From positions 62,001 to 126,000 of the forward strand of contig DATIBD010000138.1 of the NCBI GenBank assembly GCA_035457705.1: a DNA stretch of 64,000 nt, given 5' to 3'. The stretch is from DASPGQ01 sp035457705. Lineage in GTDB: Bacteria > Acidobacteriota > Vicinamibacteria > Marinacidobacterales > SMYC01. The notes beneath the pieces were generated by a model that was not told the DNA's origin, ran no database searches, and saw only the letters and a list, made by a program, of their open reading frames with translations. The first letter of the stretch is position 1. Each line of letters begins with the position of its first letter. The position numbers and the translations under genes were made by a program. Positions 34,014-42,965 of this stretch are shown one piece after another.

Positions 34014-36173
34014 CTAGAGCGCTGGAGCCGGAGCGGTTTCGCTTCCCTGGCCGGACGCCTTCCGTTCCGCTTCGACTTTGGAGAGAAGCTCGACGATTTC
34101 GGGCTGGTCCGGGACCAGCTCGAGGGAGCGCTTCAACAACTCCACCGCGCGCGAAAGCTCGCCCAGACGGTAGTGGGCGCTCGCAAGCACGTTGAGCATC
34201 GAAGCCTCGGGTCGCCGCAGGGCGATGGCTTTCTCCAGCAGCTCCGCGGCACTGGCATAGTTTTCCTGCCGATAGTAGGCCTGCCCCAGGAGGGCCAGGA
34301 CCTCGTATCGGTCCTTCACCTCGGCGTAGATCGGCTCGAGAAGCTCCACCACGCGGCCGCTGTCCCCGGCATCCATCTCGAAGCGGGCGAGGTGCTCGCG
34401 AGCGAGACCGAGTTTTGGGTTGGCCGAGAGAGCTTCCTCGAAGCGGGCGCGCGCCTTCTCGAGCTCGCCGAGCGCGAGATATTGCTCGCCCAGCGCCATG
34501 GCCACCACCCCCGGGGTCTCCACCACCACCTGAGGGGCCGACCCGTGCACGCCCGGCCGCACGATGGACGTTCGTGGCGATACCGTCAAGAGCGTGGTCT
34601 TTCGATCGATCTCTCGACCCTCCGCGTCCGTCAAAAGCGCGTCCAGCCGGTACCGGCCGCTTTCGAGCCGCTCCAGCGAAAAGTCACGGACGATGGGCCC
34701 GCTCCGGACGACGGGGACCGTCTCATCGAGCACGTTGCCCATCTCCCGTCCGGGCTCCACGTCCACCAGCTGGAAGCGAACGTTCGACGACGCCGGGGCG
34801 TTCTTGGGCTCGATCGCCGCGACCATTCCATCTCCAACTGCAAAGACTCCCGTCGGGTTCGGTTTGATTTGCACCGTTCCGAAACGATAGGCGCGGTACG
34901 CGGGCTCCCCGCCCTGCATCTCCTGCTCGTATCCCAGAACGAGGTCTCCGAGCGTCGACCGGTCGTCGGGCCAATCAGGGATGCGCACGTCTCCGTCGAG
35001 AAGGGTGTAGCCCCTCAGGCAGTCACGGTCTTCGCGACTCGGGCAGGCACGGTTGCGGAGGATGACGCGCACGGTATAGTCGCCGGGAACGACCGGTGTC
35101 ATTCCTGTGTAGGAGAACGGCCGATGCAGCAACGGCTCCTCGGTCGGATTCAGGCGGACGAAGGACTCGCGGCGGGTCTGGAGAACGAGCCTGTCGGGGT
35201 CGTCGCGCGGAACGATCTCCATCGACACGATGAATGCGGAGGCAAGATTTCCCGACTCGGCGTCCTTGACGAATGCGACGTTCTTCGCCTCGAGCTCGAG
35301 CGCCCAGTGGAGATAGGCGGCGTCTTCCGGACCGGGGAGAACGCTTACCATTCCCGCGCTCGGCACATAGGTGAAGAGGTAGTCGCTCTCGACCGCACCT
35401 CTCTCGAAATCGAGACGTTCGGCGTAGGACGTATCGAGTCCGACGAACGGTGCGTCGCGGATGTCGTCGAGAAGCGACAGCGTACCGAAGGCAGGAGAGC
35501 TGAACTGTTCGATGTCACCCTCGTCGGTGCGGAACGAGAGCGAAGCTTTCGCGAGCTCGGGGTCGATATTCCTGAGGTCGTTGTAGGCTCTCTCGATGTT
35601 GTCACGAAAGTCCATGCTCGTGGTGTTGATGCGCCGGAGAAGACTCTCGGGTCCGTCGGCGATGGGGCTGTAGAGCTCCATCTCGCCCGTTCCGTGTCGC
35701 CGAAAGAACAGCAGAAAAAAGAAAGGCGGAAGGTTGAGTCGTTTCAGGTCGGCGTCGTTGTAGAACCACAACTCCACGGGATAAATCGCGTCCTTGCCCT
35801 CGAAGTTGTGGCGGGTCCGCGGCGGACCCAGCAGGATGTAGTATCGCCCCATGTCGGTCTGCCAGCCTTTGCGGAAGGTGTCGCGACCGAAGTAATTGTC
35901 GACGTAGACGAGCCGCTCGTAGTGCTCGATCCTGTACTCGTTCTCCGGAGTCGTGGGGTTCTCGTCTCGTTTGCGCCAGAACGCATTGAGGAACGCCTCG
36001 CGCTCCACTTCTGACTCGAGCGCCAGGAACGCTTCTCTCTCCACCTCGCTGATGATGTAGTTGACTTCCTCGGTGATCCACTTTCGATAGTGCTCGGGAA
36101 GCTTGTCGATGCGATCGTCACCCCGCGGTGCGGCGATACCAGCCGCAAGCAGGAATCCTACGAGAGCATGCAT
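34014..36173 (-). CDS. GWxTD domain protein with C-terminal TPRs
   Basis: 719 residues. A short hydrophobic N terminus (signal peptide) is followed by the GWxTD domain (about 20-140): LPEHYRKWITEEVNYII, paired EVEREAFL segments, FWRKRDENP, and the name motif KGWQTDMGRYYILLGPP. A beta-rich middle region follows, then TPR repeats (about 570-700, GEQYLALGELEKARARFEEA). GWxTD proteins are common in Acidobacteriota, often next to two-component or TPR genes; their biochemical role is not established. The ATG has a GGGGT Shine-Dalgarno-like sequence. It is transcribed toward the sulfatase operon and is apparently monocistronic. Confidence 0.85.
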   Translation of the reverse strand: MHALVGFLLAAGIAAPRGDDRIDKLPEHYRKWITEEVNYIISEVEREAFLALESEVEREAFLNAFWRKRDENPTTPENEYRIEHYERLVYVDNYFGRDTFRKGWQTDMGRYYILLGPPRTRHNFEGKDAIYPVELWFYNDADLKRLNLPPFFFLLFFRRHGTGEMELYSPIADGPESLLRRINTTSMDFRDNIERAYNDLRNIDPELAKASLSFRTDEGDIEQFSSPAFGTLSLLDDIRDAPFVGLDTSYAERLDFERGAVESDYLFTYVPSAGMVSVLPGPEDAAYLHWALELEAKNVAFVKDAESGNLASAFIVSMEIVPRDDPDRLVLQTRRESFVRLNPTEEPLLHRPFSYTGMTPVVPGDYTVRVILRNRACPSREDRDCLRGYTLLDGDVRIPDWPDDRSTLGDLVLGYEQEMQGGEPAYRAYRFGTVQIKPNPTGVFAVGDGMVAAIEPKNAPASSNVRFQLVDVEPGREMGNVLDETVPVVRSGPIVRDFSLERLESGRYRLDALLTDAEGREIDRKTTLLTVSPRTSIVRPGVHGSAPQVVVETPGVVAMALGEQYLALGELEKARARFEEALSANPKLGLAREHLARFEMDAGDSGRVVELLEPIYAEVKDRYEVLALLGQAYYRQENYASAAELLEKAIALRRPEASMLNVLASAHYRLGELSRAVELLKRSLELVPDQPEIVELLSKVEAERKASGQGSETAPAPAL

Positions 36174-36350
36174 AAAGCTAACCCCTATGGTACAAACAGT
36201 TTAAAGCCTATTCTACCTCGCGAAGATCCTGCGCGCAATTCAGCTTGGGCGGCTATCGGCGTCGGCGTTCGCTGATTCATGCGGTTCCCTTGGCACGAGT
36301 GAGACTAGATTGGGATCATCCCTGAAACTAGCCGGTCTGGTGTTTCGCCG

Positions 36351-36530
36351 ATGTCAATTTCCCCGGCCCGAGAAACGGAACTCGCTGGGGTTCTCTTCGG
36401 TCTGGGCGCCCGCATTCGAGTAGACGAGCTTCGGCTACGCTGGGCGAGCGGAAAGGAACAGACTCATTCCGATCTGGACGCCGGAAGCTACCAGCTCATC
36501 GTCGAGCCCCGGAGCCCTTTGACAGAGTGA
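36351..36530 (+). pseudogene. Remnant of an ASPIC/UnbV C-terminal domain (59 codons)
   Basis: A short open frame from ATG 36351 to TGA 36530 encodes LFGLGARIRVDELRLRWASG and DAGSYQLIVEPRSP. This is the end of an ASPIC/UnbV domain (pattern HFGLG-a-VD-i-V-WPSG-q-t-l---a--Q-y-I-EP). Everything normally before it (signal peptide and FG-GAP repeats) is absent. It lies in opposite orientation to the intact ASPIC/UnbV gene and overlaps its 3' end by 35 bases. Farther upstream, near 36237-36280, a few residues in the same sense (NSAWAAIGVGVR) may be the preceding part of the domain, but this is weak. Confidence 0.65.
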
Positions 36531-38097
36531 CGCTTCGGTTGGCTTCGACGCGGTCGAAAGTTTCTCGACTTCCATCTGGCCAGACGATCTCGACCGATTC
36601 GATTTTGGCTCCTTTCGGAACTCCGAAATGGGCTCGGGGATCGCTGCTCGAAAGGTAGCTGTAGCCCGGGTTCGCCAGCCGGACGATGCGTCGGCCCCCC
36701 GCGTTGACCGTCACCCTCACCCCGTGCGAATCGCGACCGGACTCGATCGCCCTCACCGCGAGCCAGTCACCCGTCTTCCGCACTTCGTTCCGATACAAGC
36801 GAGCGGGAGCGGAGATGTTGACGACCAGCAGGTCGAGATCCCCGTCGGAATCGACGTCACCGAATGCGAGGCCGCGGCTCACCTCGATGGGCTTCCCGAA
36901 ATCACCCGCGTCCGCGCTTCGGTCCGAGAACCTGCCGCTCCCGTCGTTCTCGATGAGCTGATTGGGCTCGGCGTAGGGATTCCAGTACTCGGAATGAGAT
37001 GCTCCGGCAAGGATCGGGTGTCTCTTGATTCTCCCGTTGACCACGGCGATGTCGAGATCGGAATCATGATCGAAATCGAAGAAGCCGACCCCGAAGCCCG
37101 TACGGGACAAGCTCAAGGCGGCAAGACCCATGGCTGTAGTCCGGTCCTCGTAGCCGAGCCCGATCTCCCTGACGTAGAGGGTGTTGGTCTGATTGATGAT
37201 GTGGGTCATGAAGAGATCGAGATCGCCGTCGCCTTCGATGTCGCCGGCCGTGATTCCCATACCGGCCTCCGGTTTTCCCGCGCCGTCGAGAGCGACCCCT
37301 TCGAGGAAGGCTTCGTCAACAAAAGTGCCGTCGCCTCGGTTGAGCCAGAGCTGATTCGCCTCGCCGTCGTTGGTGACGTAGAAATCGAGCCGTCCGTCGT
37401 CGTTCAGATCGGCGCAGAGGACGCCGAGGCCAGGCGCCCTCACCTGCGACAGCCCGGCGCGGACTGACACGTCAGCGAACCGTCGCCCCCCTTCATTGTG
37501 ATAGAGGACGTCCGTAATCCCAGGAAATACTTGAGGAGCGCAGTAGTCCACGCTTCCGTCGAGCTGCGTACATTTCTTCTCGCGATCGTAAGCGACGTAA
37601 CGCGTCACATAAAGATCGAGAAAGCCGTCGGCATCGTAGTCGCAAAAGGCTGCTGATGCCGACCAGGAGTCAGTGCCTGCGCCCCAGGCCGACGTGACGT
37701 TCCGGAACGTCCCCTCGCCATCGTTGAGATAGAGCACGTCGGGGCCATCCTTGGTCACGTAGAGATCGACGTCACCGTCGTTGTCGATGTCCCCCACAGC
37801 AACGCCCATCCCGTACCCCCGGTCTCCCACGCCGGCTTCGAACGTCACGTCGACGAAGCGACCATCCTTCTCCTGACGAAACAGCTGATTCGGCTTTCCC
37901 ACTGCCGATTGCACGAAGTAGATGTCGAGATCCGCGTCGCCGTCGAAATCGAGGAAAGCCGCGCCCGATCCCATGATCTCGCCAATGAAATAGCCGCCTT
38001 TCTCGCCGGCATCGTGTGTAAATTCGAGACGCACCGCCGCTGTCACCTCGACGAAATGCGCGGACGAGGCGAGAATTAGGGAAAGGAGGAGCGTCAC
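36496..38097 (-). CDS. FG-GAP/VCBS repeat protein with C-terminal ASPIC/UnbV domain (GTG start)
   Basis: 533 residues from a GTG at 38097, whose GTGA overlaps the stop of the broken upstream copy. A signal peptide is followed by FG-GAP repeats with calcium-binding acidic loops: FLDFDGDADLD, DIDNDGDVDL, DYDADGFLDL, DLNDDGRLDF, DIEGDGDLDLF, DFDHDSDLDI and DVDSDGDLDLL. The C-terminal ASPIC/UnbV domain (about 435-525) shows DSHGVRVTV, SDPRAHFGVP and EIVWPDGS. Integrin-like beta-propellers of this type are exported and usually mediate binding. Specific ligand unknown. It is last in a minus-strand run of a DUF3047 gene, a glycosyltransferase and the broken copy. Confidence 0.87.
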   Translation of the reverse strand: MTLLLSLILASSAHFVEVTAAVRLEFTHDAGEKGGYFIGEIMGSGAAFLDFDGDADLDIYFVQSAVGKPNQLFRQEKDGRFVDVTFEAGVGDRGYGMGVAVGDIDNDGDVDLYVTKDGPDVLYLNDGEGTFRNVTSAWGAGTDSWSASAAFCDYDADGFLDLYVTRYVAYDREKKCTQLDGSVDYCAPQVFPGITDVLYHNEGGRRFADVSVRAGLSQVRAPGLGVLCADLNDDGRLDFYVTNDGEANQLWLNRGDGTFVDEAFLEGVALDGAGKPEAGMGITAGDIEGDGDLDLFMTHIINQTNTLYVREIGLGYEDRTTAMGLAALSLSRTGFGVGFFDFDHDSDLDIAVVNGRIKRHPILAGASHSEYWNPYAEPNQLIENDGSGRFSDRSADAGDFGKPIEVSRGLAFGDVDSDGDLDLLVVNISAPARLYRNEVRKTGDWLAVRAIESGRDSHGVRVTVNAGGRRIVRLANPGYSYLSSSDPRAHFGVPKGAKIESVEIVWPDGSRETFDRVEANRSVTLSKGSGARR

Positions 38098-38425
38098 GGC
38101 TCCTGGATCTCGAGCGTCTGGTTGGCCGCGACCGGCCCCTCGAGCGTTTGCGTCTTCCCCGAGGGCCAGTATAAGTCGATACGATGCACGCTCTCGGTTT
38201 CTCCAAGCCCAAAATAGAGAGGCTGGAGGCTCATCGAGAGGTAACCCGACTTGCCGTCGTTCACCTCGTATAAGTCGCTCCCGCCGCGCTCACCACCACC
38301 CGGGTGCCGACGCCGTACCGATTCGACGTCGTTCCCGAGAGCTTGATCTTCAGGGCATGACCGAGCCTCCTCTCGCTCAAATCGCTCACGAGCACCATGG
38401 GACGGTCGTTGAACCCATTGGTGAC
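38094..38425 (-). pseudogene. Frameshifted 3' remnant of a second ASPIC/UnbV protein
   Basis: Two minus-strand frames complement each other. The first, from about 38425 to 38270, reads NGFNDRPMVLVSD, then GHALKIKLSGTTSNRYGVG and VVVSAAGATYTR before a stop. The second continues EVNDGKSGYLSMSLQPLYFG, HRIDLYWPSGKTQTLEG and ANQTLEIQEP to the stop at 38094. Joined, they form one ASPIC/UnbV domain, so a frameshift lies near 38265-38271. The FG-GAP part of the gene is missing upstream; a stop codon precedes the fragment. It sits directly before the intact homologue, so tandem duplicates existed and one decayed. Confidence 0.72.
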
Positions 38426-38461
38426 TCATCATTCTCATGGCGCCACCCTCCGAAGGGGAGT

Positions 38462-39220
38462 CTACTCCTGCCTCGGGATCGCGGCCAGCGACGGCAGGGG
38501 CTCTTTGCGGATGACGAGGCGGACCCAGAGGCGGAAGAGCTGCAGATAGGAGCCGAGCACCCCCCTCAGAGTGAAGTACTGACTCCGGCCGTAAACCCTC
38601 GGATAGTGTCGGACCGGAACCTCGGCGAAACGAAATCCGGAGACATCGAGCTTCCGCAAAAGCTCGATGCACATGGAGCCGTCGCTCTGGGAGAGCTCGA
38701 TTCCCGCAAGCACGTGGCGGCGGAACAACCGGAAATCACAATCGATGTCACGCAGCTTCAGACCGAAAGCCGCTCGCACGAGGCGGTGATACGGATTTCC
38801 CAGGAGCACCCGGAAGAAGGGATCGGCGCGGCGCTTGCGGTAGCCGCTCACGAAGTCGATCTCGGCGTGAAGCTCGCGCACGAGAAGCGGGAGCTCACGC
38901 GGGTCGAACTGGGCATCACCGTCGGTGTAGAAGACGAGGTCCTTCTGTGCTCCACGAAAGCCGCTCGCGAGCGCGGCTCCATAGCCTCGGTTCGTCTCGT
39001 GGCAGATGACGCGGAGCTCGGGAACCACTTGCTTCAGCTCCTCGAGGATGAAGCCGGTGCCGTCCCGGCTTCCGTCGTCGACGACGAGGATCTCGTAGTC
39101 GCAGGCTAGCTGCCGCAGCGTGCGGCGCGCGCACAGGACCATGCTCGCAATGGTGCCGGCGTCGTTAAAGGCGGGGAACAGAACGCTTATCGAATGAGAC
39201 AACAAGTACTTCTCTATCAA
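38462..39220 (-). CDS. Glycosyltransferase family 2 (polyprenol-phosphate-sugar synthase-like)
   Basis: About 252 residues. The first in-frame start is a TTG at 39220; nearby TTGs at 39205 and 39202 are alternatives. GT-A fold features are SVLFPAFNDAGTI at the N terminus, EILVVDDGSRDGT, and the metal-binding DGDAQFD (DxD). The DCDFRLFRR and EVPVRHYPR segments resemble dolichol/undecaprenol-phosphate mannosyl- or glucosyltransferases, but there is no C-terminal transmembrane pair. It probably transfers a sugar from an NDP donor to a lipid carrier on the cytoplasmic face of the membrane. It is 17 bases downstream of the DUF3047 gene. Confidence 0.87.
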   Translation of the reverse strand: MIEKYLLSHSISVLFPAFNDAGTIASMVLCARRTLRQLACDYEILVVDDGSRDGTGFILEELKQVVPELRVICHETNRGYGAALASGFRGAQKDLVFYTDGDAQFDPRELPLLVRELHAEIDFVSGYRKRRADPFFRVLLGNPYHRLVRAAFGLKLRDIDCDFRLFRRHVLAGIELSQSDGSMCIELLRKLDVSGFRFAEVPVRHYPRVYGRSQYFTLRGVLGSYLQLFRLWVRLVIRKEPLPSLAAIPRQE

Positions 39221-39237
39221 TCAGATGGACGGAGACG

Positions 39238-40314
39238 CTACCACAGCCCATCGGATGAAGTCAACGCGACGAAGTCGTCGTAGTCGGCCGCGGCCAAGCT
39301 CCGGGTGTCGTTCGCATCCGAGAGAACGGCGATTCCGAGGGGGCGCTCTCCCGGATCGCCTCCGAAGGTCTTTTGGTAGACGTCTGCGATGGGGTACACG
39401 ACGCGATGCCAGCGTTCGTCGGCTTCGCCCGATCCCACTACGACAGTCCATGGCATTCCCATTCCTGGGCGCCGAAAAAGGGCTCCCCTCGGGTGCCGAC
39501 CGCTCCATACGAACTTGACCGTCTCGGGAACGAGGCCGAGCTTGCGGCGATAAGTGAGATAGACTCCCGCGGCACTATCGGCGCGCTCGTCGACTCGCTC
39601 GTCGGAACCGCGAGGAACGGCGCGTATGCGCCACCGCCATCCGAGGTAAGGATACTTGCGCGCGTTCCATTTCACTTCTTTATAGAGCATGACGTTCTCG
39701 CCACGATCCTCGGCTCTCAAGAAACGATTGCCCGATTCCTCGCGGACGGAGTAGGGATTGCTACCATCGTCCGCGCCGAAAGAACGTCTTTTCCAACCAC
39801 GCGGCAGCTCACCGACGGCGGCTGCCTCGAAGTCCTCGAGAGCGACGACGCCTCCTCCTTCGAGCTCCGCCACGAGATACTCGAACGAGTAGCGGGAAAC
39901 GAGCCGCTCGCTGAGCTCGCGATACCGGTCGACGACAGAGCGCCCGTCCCAGAGGACACCGGATAAGTTGTCGCCATCCTCCAGGAGAAGAACGAGCTCT
40001 CGATCTTCTTCGCCGACGATGACGCGATAGCGAAGCGCAAGGGGCTCTCGGCCATTCGGAGCCAGCTCGGCCAAAGCGTCGAGGTCGCGCATCACCGCGC
40101 TGGCCAGGGCTCTTGCGAGCCGCGCCCGCTCCCAAGTCCCAAGGGGCCGCAGGACGCTCGGTGCGAGCTCGGCGGCCCGCTCCACGAGACAAGACGGAGG
40201 GCCACCCGTGGAGGTTCGAATCTGGTCCCAGCATTTCATGACCTCGTCGTCCGCTCCTTCCGGAACGACGAGCGCGAAAGCGAGCGCGGCGACCGCCGAC
40301 AAGACTTTCAGCAC
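39238..40314 (-). CDS. Exported DUF3047-type protein (GTG start)
   Basis: 358 residues from a GTG at 40314. A signal peptide (LKVLSAVAALAFALVVP) is followed by a helical region of about 120 residues, then a beta-rich domain with LEDFEAAAVGELPRGWK, RFLRAEDRGENVMLYKEV, YLGWRWRI, and GVYLTYRRK, which I recognise as DUF3047. The domain looks like a carbohydrate-binding-type jelly roll, but its function is not known. The extra N-terminal segment is unusual. It shares a 29-base divergent region with the methyltransferase gene. Confidence 0.75.
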   Translation of the reverse strand: MLKVLSAVAALAFALVVPEGADDEVMKCWDQIRTSTGGPPSCLVERAAELAPSVLRPLGTWERARLARALASAVMRDLDALAELAPNGREPLALRYRVIVGEEDRELVLLLEDGDNLSGVLWDGRSVVDRYRELSERLVSRYSFEYLVAELEGGGVVALEDFEAAAVGELPRGWKRRSFGADDGSNPYSVREESGNRFLRAEDRGENVMLYKEVKWNARKYPYLGWRWRIRAVPRGSDERVDERADSAAGVYLTYRRKLGLVPETVKFVWSGRHPRGALFRRPGMGMPWTVVVGSGEADERWHRVVYPIADVYQKTFGGDPGERPLGIAVLSDANDTRSLAAADYDDFVALTSSDGLW

Positions 40315-40343
40315 GCCTCGGGCTCCGCTATGCTGAAAGTCCG

Positions 40344-41054
40344 ATGGAGCGACTCGCTCTCGATCGGTTCGCCTCGCCCTGGCTGCGCAACCAACATCTG
40401 GCCCGTTACCATTGGGCGGCGGGCCTCGCCACGGGAAAGGACGTTCTCGACGCGGCCTGCGGCTCCGGCTATGGCTCGTTCATTCTCCGCGGCGGGGGTG
40501 CCAGACGCGTCACCTGTGTCGATCTGTCGCCCGAATCGTTCGCCGCCAGCCCTCGACCGGCCCGCGCGATTCGCGGCGACGTCACCCGGCTCCCCCTCGC
40601 ATCGGGATGCGTCGACCTCTACGTCAGCTTCGAGACGCTCGAGCACGTGGAGGACGATGCCTCTCTTCTCCGGGAGGCTCGGCGCGTGCTGGCGCCCGGC
40701 GGGCTCTTCTTGTGCTCGACACCGAACCGCGATCTGCTGAGCCCGGGTCATACCCTCGCCGACCGGCCCCGCAATCCGTATCACTTCCGAGAGTACTCCA
40801 TCACCGAGCTGGAACGCTTGCTTTCGCGTTTCTTTCCCCGGGTGTCCCTTCTCGGGCAGACGTGGTTCTCCGACAGCCATTCGCGGCGACTGGCGTGGGC
40901 CGGCGCTCGTTCCCCTCAGGCTGCCGTCAGGCTCCAGCAGCTCAGAAACCTGGCGAGCCTGCCGTGGGAAACCATCGGGCGTCATCAACCGCGACCGTTC
41001 GGGGAGGCGGGAGTGCCCGAAGTCGTGATCGGCGTCTGCTCGAACCTCAGTTGA
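40344..41054 (+). CDS. Class I SAM-dependent methyltransferase
   Basis: 236 residues. Rossmann-like methyltransferase with motif I VLDAACGSGYGS (residues 34-45), the acidic end of strand 2 (VTCVDLS), a motif II-like LYVSFETLEHVED, and GGLFLCSTPNR after strand 5. It belongs to the broad Methyltransf_11/25 group acting on small molecules or glycolipids. The acceptor is unknown; proximity to a glycosyltransferase hints at polysaccharide or lipid-carrier modification. TATGCT at 40329-40334 lies 9 bases before the ATG, and no Shine-Dalgarno is visible. It overlaps the end of the opposing cyclophilin gene by 8 bases. Confidence 0.85.
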   Translation: MERLALDRFASPWLRNQHLARYHWAAGLATGKDVLDAACGSGYGSFILRGGGARRVTCVDLSPESFAASPRPARAIRGDVTRLPLASGCVDLYVSFETLEHVEDDASLLREARRVLAPGGLFLCSTPNRDLLSPGHTLADRPRNPYHFREYSITELERLLSRFFPRVSLLGQTWFSDSHSRRLAWAGARSPQAAVRLQQLRNLASLPWETIGRHQPRPFGEAGVPEVVIGVCSNLS

Positions 41055-41715
41055 GGAGGCGGACGCTCTCTATGATGACGGGCTCGACGGGGACGTCCTG
41101 GTGGCCGCTTCGGTTCGTGGTCGCCACCCCTTCGATCGCGTCGACGACTTCGATTCCCTCGACGACCCGGCCGAAAACCGCGTAACCCCAGCCCCGGACC
41201 GATTTGTCGCTGTAGTTCAGCGGCGGATTGTCCTTGCTGTTGATGAAGAATTGCGACGAAGCACTGTGAGGCTCCATGGTCCGAGCCATGGCAATGGTGC
41301 CTCGCTCGTTCTTCAAGCCGTTGTCGGCCTCGTTCTCGATGGGAGAGCGCGTCCCTTTCTCCGTCATGTCTGAGGTGAATCCGCCTCCTTGGATCATGAA
41401 CCCCTCGATGACCCGGTGAAAAATCGTTCCGTCGTAGAAACCCTCACGCGTGTAAGCCAGGAAGTTCTCGACCGTCTTGGGTGCCTCCTCGGGATAGAGC
41501 TCGAGACGAATCGTGCCCAGGCTGGTCTTCATCTCGACGACGGGAAGCCCGCCGGTGATATCGGGAGACGACGTTTCCGCTTCGGGGGAAGCGGACTCGG
41601 GATGATCGGGCATCGCGCTAACCTCCTCACTCGGTTCCTCCGGAGGAGGAGCTTCGGAACCGCCGCAGCCTGCCACGGCGAGAATCGTCACGCAAACGAG
41701 GGTCCTGAGGGACAT
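41047..41715 (-). CDS. Cyclophilin-type peptidyl-prolyl cis-trans isomerase, lipoprotein
   Basis: 222 residues from the ATG at 41715, chosen because AAGGAG precedes it and a lipoprotein signal follows (VAGC, Cys17). A low-complexity Pro/Glu/Ser linker (about 18-55) leads to the cyclophilin domain (about 58-220): FHRVIEGFMIQGG, the SSQFFINSKDNPPL active-site strand, and GYAVFGRVVEGIEVVD. These enzymes catalyse proline isomerisation to help fold envelope proteins. The start lies inside the 3' end of ogt (28-base overlap), so the two are probably translationally coupled. Confidence 0.92.
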   Translation of the reverse strand: MSLRTLVCVTILAVAGCGGSEAPPPEEPSEEVSAMPDHPESASPEAETSSPDITGGLPVVEMKTSLGTIRLELYPEEAPKTVENFLAYTREGFYDGTIFHRVIEGFMIQGGGFTSDMTEKGTRSPIENEADNGLKNERGTIAMARTMEPHSASSQFFINSKDNPPLNYSDKSVRGWGYAVFGRVVEGIEVVDAIEGVATTNRSGHQDVPVEPVIIESVRLLN

Positions 41716-42269
41716 GAAACGCTCCTTGGTGGTCCCCATTCTAGACGCATCTGGGTCGATGGCGCTCGAAGCGCCCCCTCGAGGGCCAGCAGGCGTCTCT
41801 TGAGCGGAAGACCCCCGCCGTATCCCGTCAGCGAGCCGTTCGACCCGATGACGCGATGGCACGGGATGACGAGGGGAATGGGGTTGGCCCCGTTGGCCGC
41901 TCCGACCGCGCGACTCGCGCCCGGGCGTCCGATGAGGTGCGAGATGTCCCGGTACGACGAGGTCCGTCCGTAAGGTATGGACGCGACCGCGTTCCACACG
42001 TCTTTCTGAAAATCTGTACCCAGAAGCTCGTAGCGAAGGTCGAACACCCGGCGACGTCCCTCGAAATACTCGATGAGCTGGCGTTCGTAGCCCTGGTGGC
42101 GGGTTTCCGCCGGTTCGCCCGGTACACCGTCGAAATACCGCCGCAGCCAACCCGCGAGTGTCTTCGAAGAGTCACCGGGCAGGCCGATGGCGACGAGAGC
42201 CTCTCCCTCTGAGTAGAGCTCAAGGGAAAGTCCGCCGACCGAAACACGCGAGTGGAACAACTTCCGCAT
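41688..42269 (-). CDS. ogt: Methylated-DNA-[protein]-cysteine S-methyltransferase
   Basis: 193 residues. The C-terminal domain shows FQKDVWNAVASIPYG (helix-turn-helix DNA-binding part) and the acceptor motif IPCHRV with Cys137, followed by GYGGGLPLKRRLL. The protein removes alkyl groups from O6-alkylguanine by suicide transfer to that cysteine. An N-terminal ribonuclease-like domain is present, and the last ~25 residues go beyond the usual end and overlap the start of the cyclophilin gene. No Ada-type regulatory domain is fused. Confidence 0.92.
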   Translation of the reverse strand: MRKLFHSRVSVGGLSLELYSEGEALVAIGLPGDSSKTLAGWLRRYFDGVPGEPAETRHQGYERQLIEYFEGRRRVFDLRYELLGTDFQKDVWNAVASIPYGRTSSYRDISHLIGRPGASRAVGAANGANPIPLVIPCHRVIGSNGSLTGYGGGLPLKRRLLALEGALRAPSTQMRLEWGPPRSVSCPSGPSFA

Positions 42270-42327
42270 TGGGGATTCTTAGCACGGACGGCGATGGAGC
42301 CACAAATCCGCTAAACTTGACGGGAAC

Positions 42328-42963
42328 GTGATCGACGCCAAAACGATTCTCTTCGACTGGGACGGAACGCTTCTCGACTCCTTCCCCGCCGGCTACCGGG
42401 CCTCGATCACGGTACTGCGCCATCTTGGCCTCGAGGTAGACCGCAAGCGCTTTCTGGAAACGTACAGCCCGAACTGGTACGAGTCGTACCGCTTGCTCGG
42501 AGTGCCCGAGGAGGAATGGCCGAATGCCGACGCATTGTGGCGCCGGACTTATCGAGAGCAAGAGTCTTCGCTCTTTCCGTTCGTGCGGAAGCTCCTCACC
42601 CGCCTCGACGAGGCGGGCTACAGCCTCGGCCTCGTCACGAGCGGAACCCGCGACCGGGTGGACGAAGAGCTGAAACGTTTCGGGCTCGAAGCGCTCTTCG
42701 CCGCAACCGTATGCTTCGAGGACACCGATGACAAGAAACCGCACCCGGCACCACTGGCGCTGGCGATCGAAGCACTCAACGCGGAGGCTCGGTCGTGTAT
42801 CTACGTCGGTGACCGGCCCGAAGATATCGAGATGGGACGGCGGGTGGGCACCTACACCGTCGGGGTAGAAAGTGAGTACGGCCCCCGAGAGCTGCTGGAG
42901 CGGGCCGCCCCGGACCTCCTGCTCGCCCATGCAGGGCTCCTCGCGGATCGATTCGGCTTATGA
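42328..42963 (+). CDS. HAD-family hydrolase (phosphoglycolate phosphatase-like; GTG start)
   Basis: 211 residues from a GTG at 42328. HAD motif I is DWDGTLLDS (nucleophile Asp10), motif II LVTSGT, motif III around the Lys of DDKKPHPAP, and motif IV YVGDRPEDIEMG. A helical cap of type C1 lies between motifs I and II. The layout matches Gph/PpaX phosphatases that clear small phosphate esters or pyrophosphate. The specific substrate cannot be fixed. It converges on polA with a 2-base gap. Confidence 0.88.
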   Translation: MIDAKTILFDWDGTLLDSFPAGYRASITVLRHLGLEVDRKRFLETYSPNWYESYRLLGVPEEEWPNADALWRRTYREQESSLFPFVRKLLTRLDEAGYSLGLVTSGTRDRVDEELKRFGLEALFAATVCFEDTDDKKPHPAPLALAIEALNAEARSCIYVGDRPEDIEMGRRVGTYTVGVESEYGPRELLERAAPDLLLAHAGLLADRFGL

Positions 42964-42965
42964 AG

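Noticed and set aside
34173..36014. 613-codon plus-strand open frame antisense to the GWxTD gene
   Set aside because: The minus strand carries the GWxTD motif, signal peptide and TPRs; the antisense product has no recognisable domain.
35990..36060. Repeated EVEREAFL segments in the GWxTD protein looked like a recent internal duplication
   Set aside because: Paired segments of this kind are normal for the GWxTD family, and the two DNA copies have diverged.
36291..36306. TGGCAC on the plus strand, resembling a sigma-54 -24 box
   Set aside because: At the required spacing the -12 position reads AGACT instead of TTGCW, lacking the essential GC.
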